A stretch of DNA of 22,713 nt, from contig FR902142.1 in NCBI GenBank assembly GCA_000437895.1, forward strand, positions 1-22,713, given 5' to 3'. This stretch comes from Clostridium sp. CAG:914 (lineage in GTDB: Bacteria; Bacillota_I; Bacilli_A; RF39; UBA660). The position numbers were made by a program, and so were the translations under genes. Each line of letters opens with the position of its first letter. The stretch's first letter is position 1. Under the pieces are notes generated by a model that was not told the origin of the DNA, ran no database searches, and saw only the letters and a list, made by a program, of their open reading frames with translations. Shown piece after piece: positions 1-7,560 of this stretch.

Positions 1-64
1 CTATGTAAATTTTACTCCACACCGGATTTTATTGAGCCGACTTTTCTTCTACAAAATTGACTTA

Positions 65-93
65 GTAAAGTGAAATTTAACTTTTCACTTTAC
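65..93. repeat. 11-bp perfect inverted repeat (hairpin) near window edge
   Basis: Bases 65-75 (GTAAAGTGAAA) are exactly repeated in inverse at 83-93, with a 7-base spacer. It lies 75 bases beyond the stop codon of the minus-strand gene ending at 169. Neither strand has a proper T-run directly after the stem, so it is not a convincing intrinsic terminator. The rest of 1-168 shows no gene I can support; the short plus-strand frame at 70-252 overlaps the end of the neighbouring gene and has no ribosome site. Confidence 0.5.
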
Positions 94-168
94 CTTAATA
101 AATCCGTTTTTAAAAACATAAGTGCTTCTATACTAACTAAAATGAATATTTCCGTATTTACTATAATG

Positions 169-1299
169 TTATCTATGCTTTTTTGGCTCTTGAAGTTGTT
201 TATCATTAGGAATAATAAAATCTTCATTTTTAAAGCAAGGTTCGACTCCTAAATAATCTCTACAAATGTTTACAGCTATTTCATATGTTAATAAATCATC
301 TTCCTTATATATTTCCCTATCTTTCAACTTAGGAAAGATTGCTCTTATAAAATTAATTTGTAAATAACGAGTGTCTACTATTGTTTCTTTTTTTATTTGA
401 GTCAACATTTTATTGAAAACTGCAATTATCATTTCTGCACTCATCAAGCAAGTATTTAATTTTAAATATTCATCCTTATGCTCTTGATTATAAATGTGTT
501 TTTTAATCATCATATTAGATATAATCTCAAGATTAGCACTTTCAATAATTGAGGAAGTAGAATACTTTTCATGATCAATTTTTTTTCTTTCTTTAGATGA
601 CAGTTGACTTATTATGAAATCATAATGATTTTTATAATCTCCTATAATAGATAATACATTATAATTGTCATTATCCTCAGATACTGCAACAAGATAAATA
701 TGATTAATAGTATCTTTCCTTAGTTTTTCTAATTCGAAAAACACATTTCTAATATTATCTAAATTATTATCTTTCGAATTATTGCTAATTGTTTCATCTT
801 TTAGTTTTTCATTTTTTTTCAGATTTTTTTTCAGTATTTTTATTACATTTTTTATTCTTTTATCGGTCTCATCAAGGACATCAGAAAAACAACAGTCTCT
901 ATCAAAGTTAACTTTTATTTCAGCCATTTTGTTATAATTCTTAATGCTTGCAATTCCATGAACCGAATAATGATTCTTATAACTACGAATTCTGCTACTG
1001 ACTTTAAGAGAAAAACTTAAAAGGTATATTAAATTTTTAAGTTTTTCTTTATCAGTTGGTAAATATTTATTATCTAATATTTCTAAGCCAATATAGTGTA
1101 AATACTCGGAAAATAAATCAGATAATTTATAGCATTTATTTGCTTGTCGTCTACTACTTTTAGAACGTATTACATTTCCTTGTAATTCTAATTTTTCAGT
1201 AATTTCCTGCATTTCATTGCCTTGTTTAATAAAATCTTTTTCAATATACCTTAGTAATTCAATTAGTTGATTACCATAAAATCCTGATAATTCTATCAT
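169..1299 (-). CDS. Hypothetical protein, 376 aa, charged and mostly helical
   Basis: I do not recognise this protein. It begins at ATG with a good ribosome site (AAAGGAGT, 1308-1315) and reads cleanly to TAA. The sequence is soluble-looking, rich in Lys, Glu, Ile and Asn, with no signal peptide or membrane span. Residues around 150-185 are highly charged and could be a coiled coil or linker. A Cys-Cys pair sits near residue 136. It is a single-gene unit reading away from its neighbour and is served by its own perfect consensus promoter. No partner gene hints at function. A regulator or an accessory (for example defence-type) protein are both possible, but nothing visible decides between them. 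Confidence 0.72.
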   Translation of the reverse strand: MIELSGFYGNQLIELLRYIEKDFIKQGNEMQEITEKLELQGNVIRSKSSRRQANKCYKLSDLFSEYLHYIGLEILDNKYLPTDKEKLKNLIYLLSFSLKVSSRIRSYKNHYSVHGIASIKNYNKMAEIKVNFDRDCCFSDVLDETDKRIKNVIKILKKNLKKNEKLKDETISNNSKDNNLDNIRNVFFELEKLRKDTINHIYLVAVSEDNDNYNVLSIIGDYKNHYDFIISQLSSKERKKIDHEKYSTSSIIESANLEIISNMMIKKHIYNQEHKDEYLKLNTCLMSAEMIIAVFNKMLTQIKKETIVDTRYLQINFIRAIFPKLKDREIYKEDDLLTYEIAVNICRDYLGVEPCFKNEDFIIPNDKQLQEPKKHR

Positions 1300-1358
1300 A
1301 ATTTTCCACTCCTTTATTATAAAAAAATAAAACCTATGTATTTATGTATTACGTCTTT

Positions 1359-1387
1359 ATTATATCAAATTATAATAGACATGTCAA
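1359..1387 (-). promoter_or_regulatory. Perfect consensus sigma-A promoter with palindrome on the -35
   Basis: On the minus strand the sequence reads TTGACA (1387-1382), 17 bases, then TATAAT (1364-1359), a 12/12 match to the housekeeping consensus with ideal spacing. The expected RNA start is near 1352, giving a leader of about 50 bases to the ATG at 1299. An 8-base palindrome GACATGTC (1379-1386) sits on the -35 box and could be part of an operator; that is inference. Confidence 0.85.
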
Positions 1388-1414
1388 AGAAATTAACAAA
1401 AATCACAAATTAAA

Positions 1415-1443
1415 TTGAAAAATATTTAGTAATATGATAAAAT
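1415..1443 (+). promoter_or_regulatory. Probable sigma-A promoter of the Asn-rich membrane protein gene
   Basis: TTGAAA (1415-1420), 17-base spacer, TAAAAT (1438-1443). RNA start is expected near 1450, just before the ribosome site AAAGGAG at 1454-1460. It is divergent from the promoter at 1359-1387, and the two regulatory regions are adjacent. Confidence 0.6.
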
Positions 1444-1468
1444 TATGTAGAATAAAGGAGATGTAAAT

Positions 1469-3049
1469 ATGAATAATGAACAATTAAACAATAATGTAAT
1501 AAACAACGGAACTACACCAAATACACCACAAAATGGTAATAACACTCTAAATATAAATTCAACTCAATATGTAAATAATCCCGAACAAGTGCAAAGAAAT
1601 AATGTAAATAATAATGTAAATCAAACTATACTAGGACAAAATAATACTATAGGAACATATAATACAACACAAAATCAACACATTGAAAAACCTGTAGAAA
1701 ATATAGTTCCTACCCCTATAAATACACCAAACACTATAAACGAAAGTAGTATACCAACAAATAACACATTTGCAAATGAAAATATTGGAATAAATAATAA
1801 CATAAATATACCACCTACCAATAATCAAACTAATACTTCAATCAATATAGAAAATAAAGAAATGCCCACATTAGCACCTAACTATAATGCACTAAATAAC
1901 ATAAGTAACTTAGAAAATCCTGAAGAAAGTAAAAACACAAAGAAAAAGAAAAGTAAAATAGGAATTATATTATTAATAATAATCCTACTACTTGCAATAG
2001 GGGCTGGTATTTATTATTATTTCTTTATGTACAATACACCAAAAAAATTACTAACAGAATTCTTAAATACAACTTATACTAAAGCAGAAGAAAAAATAAC
2101 TAACATAAATGATAATACTAATTATTCAATAAAAACTAATTTACAAACAACTGATACAGAAACAGCAAAAATATTTAATGTAATAAATAGTCTTACAATA
2201 AATGGAAAAGCTAGTATAAATACAAATACTAACACTATAATATCAAACATAAATGTTTTATATGAAGAAGAAAGTATTCTAGATATAGATGCAATATTAA
2301 AAAACAACAATTTTTATTTAAAATCAAATGATTTATATGATAAATATATCCTTTTAGAAACAGAGGAAGAAAATAATATAGATGTAACTTCAAAAGAAGA
2401 ATACAAAATATTATTAACAGCATATAAAGATGCTATTATAAATTCATTAACTGATGAAAATATTACTAAAGAAAGTGTTAAAATTAATAATAGTAATGTA
2501 ACAAAAATAACATTAAATATTGATGAAACATTCTTAAAAAATATCTATAATGAATTAATATCTAATGATAAATTTATTATATCTTATGCAAATATTTCAA
2601 ATAAAACAAAAGAAGAAGTAATCCAAGAATTAGAAAACGAAAGAAATGAAACAACAAGTTCTCAAGCAAATAAATTTATTCTTTGCCTAAACAAATCTGA
2701 ATTCATTAGTGCCGAATTACTTGCAGAAAATGAATCCATAAAAATAACTAAAGAAGGAAACAAATATAGCTATGAATACATAGATGAAGAAAAAAACACA
2801 TACAAAGGATATATTATTACTTCAGATAATAGTATGACGATTAATTACTATGACACACCAACAAATTCAACCTATGAATTTACAATAAATTATACAAAAA
2901 GTAATGAAGAAATAACTACACCTGATTTAACAAACAGTATTAACTCAAATGATATGACACTAGACGATACTATGGAAATAATGTCAAAATTACAAGAAAA
3001 TAAAAAATTAGAAAAATTTATTACCGACTTAGGTTTAATAGAAAGTTAA
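1469..3049 (+). CDS. Asn-rich single-pass membrane protein of unknown function
   Basis: The 526-aa product has three parts. Residues 1-157 are low-complexity, dominated by Asn, Thr, Pro and Gln, and surely disordered. A basic stop (KKKKSK, 158-163) precedes one strongly hydrophobic span (about 164-187). The remaining ~340 residues are a polar domain predicted outside the cell, containing many Asn, Glu, Lys and Thr residues. By the positive-inside rule the disordered part is cytoplasmic. There is no signal-peptidase or lipobox motif. I recognise no catalytic motif; the outer domain superficially resembles other Bacillota surface proteins with short beta-rich repeats, but this is a guess. Ribosome site AAAGGAG (1454-1460) supports the ATG. 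The gene is monocistronic and ends in a hairpin shared with htpG. Confidence 0.8.
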   Translation: MNNEQLNNNVINNGTTPNTPQNGNNTLNINSTQYVNNPEQVQRNNVNNNVNQTILGQNNTIGTYNTTQNQHIEKPVENIVPTPINTPNTINESSIPTNNTFANENIGINNNINIPPTNNQTNTSINIENKEMPTLAPNYNALNNISNLENPEESKNTKKKKSKIGIILLIIILLLAIGAGIYYYFFMYNTPKKLLTEFLNTTYTKAEEKITNINDNTNYSIKTNLQTTDTETAKIFNVINSLTINGKASINTNTNTIISNINVLYEEESILDIDAILKNNNFYLKSNDLYDKYILLETEEENNIDVTSKEEYKILLTAYKDAIINSLTDENITKESVKINNSNVTKITLNIDETFLKNIYNELISNDKFIISYANISNKTKEEVIQELENERNETTSSQANKFILCLNKSEFISAELLAENESIKITKEGNKYSYEYIDEEKNTYKGYIITSDNSMTINYYDTPTNSTYEFTINYTKSNEEITTPDLTNSINSNDMTLDDTMEIMSKLQENKKLEKFITDLGLIES

Positions 3050-3078
3050 AAAAGGCATCCATTTATGGATACCTTTTT
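3049..3078. terminator. Bidirectional terminator between convergent genes
   Basis: A stem pairs AAAAAGG with CCTTTTT and ATCCA with TGGAT around a 4-base loop, with one internal C/A mismatch. Runs of A and T flank it on both sides, so it can serve the plus-strand gene and htpG. It overlaps the stop codons of both (3047-3049 and 3077-3079). Confidence 0.75.
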
Positions 3079-4969
3079 ACTTAGATAAAAATTCACAAAC
3101 TAAATTACTTATTTCTGTAGGATTTTCTATAGAAAGTCCTTCTATTAACCTAGCTTGACTATATAATATTTTACTATATGATTTTAATGCTTCTTTATCA
3201 TTAGTATATAATTCTTTAATCTTTTTAACTATATCATGATCTTTATTTATTTCAAGCACTAATGTTGCTTGAATTTTTTCATCTGTTGGCATAGCATTAA
3301 TTACTTTTTCCATCTCAACACTAATACCACCCTCACTTGTTAAACATACCGGATGTCCTTTTAATTTATTAGTAAATCTTACCTCTTTAACCTCAGGAAT
3401 AGCCTCTTTCATAATATTTAACATATCTTTAAATTCTTCATTTTCCTTCTTTATCTGCTCTTTTTCTTCTTCTGTATCTAAATCAAGAGCATTAGTACAA
3501 ACATTCATGAACTTCTTCTCTTTATATTCCATTAAAGTTTGAAGAGCAAATTCATCAACATATTCAGTTAAATATAGAACTTCATATCCTTTATCCAAAA
3601 CAGCTTCTACTTGAGGTAATAACTCTATCTTATCAATAGTTTCACCACAAGCATAATATATTTCTTTCTGTCCCTCTTTCATACGTGAAACATATTCATC
3701 AAGCGTTACATACTTTTTATCTTTTGAAGAGTAAAACAACAATAAATCAGATACTTTATCTTTATCCATTCCATAATTATTATAGACACCAAACTTTAAT
3801 TGCATACCAAAAGATTTATAAAAACTATCATACTTTTCTCTATCATTATCAAGCATATCCTTTAAACTTGACTTAATTTTCTTCTCAACACTTGTAGCAA
3901 TAGTTTTCAAATTTCTACTCTGTTGTAAAGTTTCTCTTGATATATTTAAAGGTAAATCAGGTGAATCAACAACACCCTTTACAAAACTAAAATAATCAGG
4001 TAATAAATCAGAACATTTTTCCATAATAAGAACACCATTAGAATATAATTGAAGTCCTTTTTCATATTCTTTAGTGTAATAATCATATGGTGCATGTGAA
4101 GGAATATATAATATTGAATTATATGTAACAAGCCCTTCAGCAGATACATGAATATGTGTTAAAGGTTTCTCATAATCATTAAACTTATCTGAATAGAAAG
4201 TATCATATTCTTCATCTTTTATCTTACTCTTATTTCTCTTCCAAATAGGTACTAAACTATTAATAACTTCAATCTTCTTAACAGTCTCATATTCATCCTT
4301 ATCCGTATCTTTTTTCTTTTTCTTAAGTTCTTGTCTTTCAACTTCCATCTTAATTGGATAAGTAATATAATCAGAATACTTCTTAATTAAATATCTAATC
4401 TTATAACTATCTAAGTATTCACTATATTCCTCTTCATCCACATCATCCTTAAGATATAGAATAACATCAGTACCATAAGTATCTTTATCACATTTAACAA
4501 TACTATAGCCATCTACACCAGAAGAAGACCACTTATAACTTTCTTCACTACCATATGCCTTACTAATTACCTCAACTTTTTTACTAACCATAAAAGCCGA
4601 ATAAAAACCAACACCAAATTGACCAATAATGTCTATATCTTTCTTATGTTCATTATTTTTCTTAAAATCAAATGATCCACTTTTAGCAATTGTACCCAAA
4701 TTATTCTCTAATTCATCAAAAGTCATACCTATACCATTATCAGATATAGTTAAAGTACGAGCGTCCTTATCTATAGCAATATTTATTTCCAAATCCTTAT
4801 GGTTAACTTTAATATTATCATCAACTAATGAATTATAATATAATTTATCAATAGCATCACTAGCATTAGAAATAATTTCCCTTAAAAATATCTCTTTATT
4901 AGTATATATAGAATTAATCATTAATTCCATTAACTTTTTTGACTCAGTCTTAAACTCTTTTTTCTTCAT
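3077..4969 (-). CDS. htpG: Chaperone protein HtpG (Hsp90)
   Basis: ATP-dependent cytosolic chaperone that remodels client proteins. At 630 aa it is full length for bacterial HtpG. The N-terminal GHKL ATPase shows the expected sequence: the helix carrying EIISNASDA (about 32-40), then DNGIGM, then the lid segment GQFGVGFYSAFMV. The middle domain includes a recognisable NISRETLQQSR stretch with the catalytic-loop Arg, and the C-terminal dimerisation domain is present. The start ATG has the ribosome site AAAGGAAG. It lies 35 bases behind hsp20 on the same strand, so a shared heat-shock transcript is likely, although a terminator-like hairpin in the gap could lower htpG expression. No frameshift or missing motif is seen. 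Confidence 0.97.
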   Translation of the reverse strand: MKKKEFKTESKKLMELMINSIYTNKEIFLREIISNASDAIDKLYYNSLVDDNIKVNHKDLEINIAIDKDARTLTISDNGIGMTFDELENNLGTIAKSGSFDFKKNNEHKKDIDIIGQFGVGFYSAFMVSKKVEVISKAYGSEESYKWSSSGVDGYSIVKCDKDTYGTDVILYLKDDVDEEEYSEYLDSYKIRYLIKKYSDYITYPIKMEVERQELKKKKKDTDKDEYETVKKIEVINSLVPIWKRNKSKIKDEEYDTFYSDKFNDYEKPLTHIHVSAEGLVTYNSILYIPSHAPYDYYTKEYEKGLQLYSNGVLIMEKCSDLLPDYFSFVKGVVDSPDLPLNISRETLQQSRNLKTIATSVEKKIKSSLKDMLDNDREKYDSFYKSFGMQLKFGVYNNYGMDKDKVSDLLLFYSSKDKKYVTLDEYVSRMKEGQKEIYYACGETIDKIELLPQVEAVLDKGYEVLYLTEYVDEFALQTLMEYKEKKFMNVCTNALDLDTEEEKEQIKKENEEFKDMLNIMKEAIPEVKEVRFTNKLKGHPVCLTSEGGISVEMEKVINAMPTDEKIQATLVLEINKDHDIVKKIKELYTNDKEALKSYSKILYSQARLIEGLSIENPTEISNLVCEFLSK

Positions 4970-4984
4970 GTGTACTTCCTTTCT

Positions 4985-5009
4985 AAAAAACTAGTTATTT
5001 CTAACTAGT
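4985..5009 (-). terminator. Hairpin plus U-run between hsp20 and htpG (possible attenuator)
   Basis: Read on the minus strand, ACTAGTTA and TAACTAGT form an 8-bp stem around GAAA, followed at once by six T. The hsp20 stop codon (5007-5005) is inside the stem and the htpG ribosome site follows. The stem is AT-rich, so termination is probably partial. It may also act as a 3' end for a monocistronic hsp20 message. Confidence 0.55.
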
Positions 5010-5400
5010 CTATATTGATAAGTTTCTTTTGTTCCTTTTTCTCTTCACTCTTAGGAACTGAAAGTCTTAAAACTCCATTTCTAAACTCAGCTTTTATATC
5101 ACTATCAGATACATCTCCAACATAGAATTGTCTTTCGCATTTAGTGTAAGAATGTCTTTCTCTTCTATAATACTTCTTCTTAGAATTCTTTTCATCCTCA
5201 CTCTTTTCAGCTGAAACTCTCAAATATCCATCGTCTAATTCTATTTTAATATCTTTTTTGTCAAAACCTGGAGTTTCCACTTCAATGACATAATCATTTC
5301 CTTCCTCAAAAATGTCACATCTCATCATTTCGTGTAATTTTCTATTAGATGGTTCAAAATCATCAAAGAAATTATCAAAGAAAATTTTGCTTGGTAACAT
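5005..5400 (-). CDS. Small heat-shock protein, Hsp20/alpha-crystallin family
   Basis: ATP-independent holdase that keeps unfolding proteins soluble, acting in the cytoplasm as oligomers. The 131-aa form is the usual size. The alpha-crystallin domain spans about residues 28-120: the family pattern VEVETPGFDKKDIKIEL near the start and an FRNGVLRLSVPK block (Gly-Val-Leu motif) at its end; a terminal INI-type tail (LINID) matches the I-x-I oligomerisation motif. I chose the ATG at 5400 because AAAGGA lies about 10 bases upstream of it. A longer frame with a TTG start at 5469 would add 23 unrelated residues and place the start inside an inverted repeat. First gene of the hsp20-htpG unit. Confidence 0.93.
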   Translation of the reverse strand: MLPSKIFFDNFFDDFEPSNRKLHEMMRCDIFEEGNDYVIEVETPGFDKKDIKIELDDGYLRVSAEKSEDEKNSKKKYYRRERHSYTKCERQFYVGDVSDSDIKAEFRNGVLRLSVPKSEEKKEQKKLINID

Positions 5401-5449
5401 ATCTATCACATCCTTTCTTTCTGTTACATTTATAATATTACCACCATTA

Positions 5450-5476
5450 TTAGCAATTGTCAATACCAATTGCTAA
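5450..5476 (-). promoter_or_regulatory. CIRCE-like inverted repeat in the hsp20 leader (putative HrcA operator)
   Basis: TTAGCAATT, nine bases, AATTGCTAA: perfect 9-bp arms with the exact 9-N-9 geometry of CIRCE (TTAGCACTC-N9-GAGTGCTAA). The outer six bases of each arm are identical to CIRCE; the inner three differ. The repeat lies 50-76 bases upstream of the hsp20 ATG. A weak upstream promoter candidate is TTGCTT (5521-5516), 17 bases, TATGTA (5498-5493), which would put the repeat at about +10 to +36, the usual CIRCE location. The arms also extend to 10 bp with a 7-base spacer, so an RNA hairpin acting as a thermosensor is an alternative. Confidence 0.6.
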
Positions 5477-5566
5477 TTTTATTTTATCCCTTTACATAAA
5501 AAATATTCATAAAAAAAGCAAATTTATATATAAATAGTATTTTTCGTAGATTTTTCATAAAATTTT

Positions 5567-5575
5567 TGTTATAAT
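5567..5575 (+). promoter_or_regulatory. Extended -10 promoter giving a leaderless DUF192 mRNA
   Basis: TGT followed by TATAAT (5570-5575) is an extended -10 element. The ATG of the DUF192 gene is at 5582, only six bases after it, exactly where RNA synthesis would begin. No Shine-Dalgarno sequence exists upstream of that ATG. The -35 region (TAGATT, 5547-5552) is poor, as is usual with extended -10 promoters. Confidence 0.65.
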
Positions 5576-5581
5576 CGTATT

Positions 5582-5899
5582 ATGAAATTAATAATAAATA
5601 ATAAATATATTGATATCTATGAATGTAAAAGATTTCTAGAAAGATTAAAAGGTTTTATGTTTAAAAAAAAGATTGACCATGCCATATTTTTTAATAAATG
5701 TAATAGCATTCATACTTTTTTTATGAAATCTAACATTGATGTAATTATGTGTGACAAAAATTATAAAGTTTTATATTTTTATAAAAATTTACCTAAAAAT
5801 AGAATTATATTACCAAAAAAAAATGTATACACTGTAATAGAAACACCAAGTAATTATTTTAATGTTAAAATTCACGATATCATAAAAATGGAGGAATAA
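5582..5899 (+). CDS. DUF192 family protein, cytoplasmic form
   Basis: The 105-aa product matches the DUF192 (COG1430) pattern: an RxxGxM-like segment (RLKGFMF, about 21-27), a central FxxxxxIHTFFMKSNIDVIMCD block corresponding to the family's M-x-x-T/S-x-x-x-D-hydrophobic core, and a C-terminal VIETPSNYF segment. The molecular role of the family is not established. Many members carry a signal peptide; this one does not, so it is probably cytoplasmic. Translation seems to start from a leaderless message. The gene overlaps gpsA by one base (TAATG), and the gpsA ribosome site GGAGGA lies in its last codons, so the two are translationally coupled. Confidence 0.82.
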   Translation: MKLIINNKYIDIYECKRFLERLKGFMFKKKIDHAIFFNKCNSIHTFFMKSNIDVIMCDKNYKVLYFYKNLPKNRIILPKKNVYTVIETPSNYFNVKIHDIIKMEE

Positions 5900-6870
5900 T
5901 GAAAATAACTATCTTAGGTTGTGGAGCATATGGACTAGCACTATCAGAAATGTTTAGTTTAAATAATTGTGATATAACCATGTGGACTATTCTTGAAGAA
6001 GAAAAAAATGAATTAGAAAAAGAAAGAACCAACAAAAGAGTTCTACCCAATTTTAAAGTAAATAAAAACATCAAATTTACTACAGATATGCAAGAGGCAA
6101 TCAAAGGATCTAATTTAATAGTTATTGCTATACCTGTTAAATTTGTTAATAATGTTGTCTCACAACTAACACCTATCATAAAAAAAAGTCAACATATATG
6201 TATAGCTAGTAAAGGAATTGAGCAAGGAAGTCTATTATTTGTAAGTAGCATAGTAAATAAAGCCATAAAAACAAAAAAAATTGCTGTTATTTCCGGAGGA
6301 ACTTTTGCCATAGATATGGTTACTCACGTTCCAATGGGTCTAACCCTAGCTACCAAAAATAATGCTACTGAAAAATTAATAATAAAAGCATTACAAAACA
6401 AATACTTAAAATTAGTACCAACTAAAGATATATTTGGAACAGAAATGTATGGAGCAATTAAAAATGTTATTGCCATTGCTAGTGGAATGTTAGATGGATT
6501 ATCTCTACCAGAATCTACCAAATGTATGTTTATAACTAAATCATTAAATGATGTCATGAATCTAATTTATTCCATGGGTGGTAATAAAAAGACCATACTT
6601 ACATATGCAGGTCTTGGAGACTTACTCCTAACGTGTAATTCTACCAAAAGTAGAAATTATTCATTAGGAAAATTATATGGTGAAAAAAAATCAAAAAAAG
6701 ATATAGAATACTATATAAACAATACGACCATCGAAGGACTCTATACACTTAAATCAATACACGAATTAATCCATAAAAGCAATTTAAAAATGCACATAAT
6801 TGACATCATATATGACATAATTTACAATAACGCAGAGATAACTCTACTATTAGATTACTTAACAAAGTAA
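5899..6870 (+). CDS. gpsA: Glycerol-3-phosphate dehydrogenase [NAD(P)+]
   Basis: Reduces dihydroxyacetone phosphate to sn-glycerol 3-phosphate, the backbone for membrane phospholipids. At 323 aa it has normal length. The Rossmann nucleotide-binding motif GCGAYGLAL is at residues 7-15. The conserved substrate/catalytic lysines are K105 (SKGIE) and K188 (GAIKNVIAIASG), and the C-terminal signature TYAGLGDLLLTC followed by SRNYSLG is intact. The ATG overlaps the DUF192 stop by one base and has GGAGGA five to eight bases upstream. The reverse frames inside it are shadows. It ends at a hairpin terminator facing the convergent sigE gene. It can act with the acyl-ligase and CDP-alcohol transferase genes further along in phospholipid synthesis. 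Confidence 0.96.
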   Translation: MKITILGCGAYGLALSEMFSLNNCDITMWTILEEEKNELEKERTNKRVLPNFKVNKNIKFTTDMQEAIKGSNLIVIAIPVKFVNNVVSQLTPIIKKSQHICIASKGIEQGSLLFVSSIVNKAIKTKKIAVISGGTFAIDMVTHVPMGLTLATKNNATEKLIIKALQNKYLKLVPTKDIFGTEMYGAIKNVIAIASGMLDGLSLPESTKCMFITKSLNDVMNLIYSMGGNKKTILTYAGLGDLLLTCNSTKSRNYSLGKLYGEKKSKKDIEYYINNTTIEGLYTLKSIHELIHKSNLKMHIIDIIYDIIYNNAEITLLLDYLTK

Positions 6871-6882
6871 TCTTTTTATATT
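6852..6882 (+). terminator. Terminator of the DUF192-gpsA unit
   Basis: AGATTACTT (6852-6860) and AAGTAATCT (6865-6873) form a 9-bp stem around AACA, followed by TTTTATATTTT. The gpsA stop codon (6868-6870) is inside the 3' arm. There is no T-run on the minus strand, so sigE does not clearly use it. Confidence 0.75.
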
Positions 6883-7559
6883 TTAATAATACTCTGAAGC
6901 TTCTTTATAACTTTCTTTTCAATCCTAGATATATATGACTGACTTATCCCCAACAATGTTGCTACATCCTTCTGTGTCGTTTCTTTTTTTCCATTTAAAC
7001 CATATCTAAGTTCAATTATTTCCCTATCTCTTTTATTTAATTTTTTTATCTCCTCAGTCATAATGCTAATATCTAATTCATCATCCAATCTTTTAGTAAC
7101 AATATCCGCATCTGTTCCTAATACATCTTCCAAATGAAGTTCATTTCCATCAGCATCAAAACTTAAATTATCCTCAAAACTAACTTCTCCCTTTCTTCTT
7201 TTAGTCTTTCTCAAATACATTAATATTTCATTATCTATACATCTAGAAGCATAAGTAGCTAATTTAATATTCTTATCCAATTTATAAGTATTAACCCCCT
7301 TAATAAGTCCTATAGTTCCTATAGAAACCAAATCCTCCAAATCAGTATTAGTATTATCATATTTCTTAGCTAAAAAAACAACAAGTCTTAAATTGTGTTC
7401 AATCAATATATTTCTAGCTTCAACATCTCCATCCATACTTCTTAAAACATAGTAATTTTCCTTCTCTTTACTAAGTGGCTCTGGCAATATATCTGTACTA
7501 CCAACAAACAAAACAGTACTAAACTTATTAATAATATACTCAAATATTCTTTTTATCAT
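6876..7559 (-). CDS. sigE: Sporulation sigma factor SigE (pro-sigma-E)
   Basis: Early mother-cell sigma factor of sporulation. The 227 residues align almost throughout with Bacillus SigE: the region-2 block NLRLVV then DLVSIGTIGLIKGVNTY, LATYASRCIDNEILMYLR, a DVLGTDADI segment, and the region-4 helix-turn-helix TQKDVATLLGISQSYISR. The first ~18 residues are amphipathic and precede FVGSTDILPEPLS, corresponding to the pro-sequence that SpoIIGA removes; it is about ten residues shorter than in B. subtilis. SigK also has a pro-sequence, but the adjacent spoIIGA identifies this as SigE. The ATG is one base after the spoIIGA stop with AAAGGA inside spoIIGA. The sigG gene that follows sigE in Bacillus is absent; gpsA converges instead. 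Confidence 0.95.
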   Translation of the reverse strand: MIKRIFEYIINKFSTVLFVGSTDILPEPLSKEKENYYVLRSMDGDVEARNILIEHNLRLVVFLAKKYDNTNTDLEDLVSIGTIGLIKGVNTYKLDKNIKLATYASRCIDNEILMYLRKTKRRKGEVSFEDNLSFDADGNELHLEDVLGTDADIVTKRLDDELDISIMTEEIKKLNKRDREIIELRYGLNGKKETTQKDVATLLGISQSYISRIEKKVIKKLQSIIKI

Positions 7560-7560
7560 A

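Noticed and set aside
1480..1860. Possible repeat array in the Asn-rich 5' region
   Set aside because: The AAT/AAC-rich pattern comes from Asn codons; there is no fixed repeat unit or spacer, so it is neither CRISPR nor a true tandem repeat.
5401..5469. TTG-initiated N-terminal extension of hsp20
   Set aside because: It would begin inside the CIRCE-like repeat, has no ribosome site, and adds residues foreign to the family; the ATG at 5400 has a good ribosome site.
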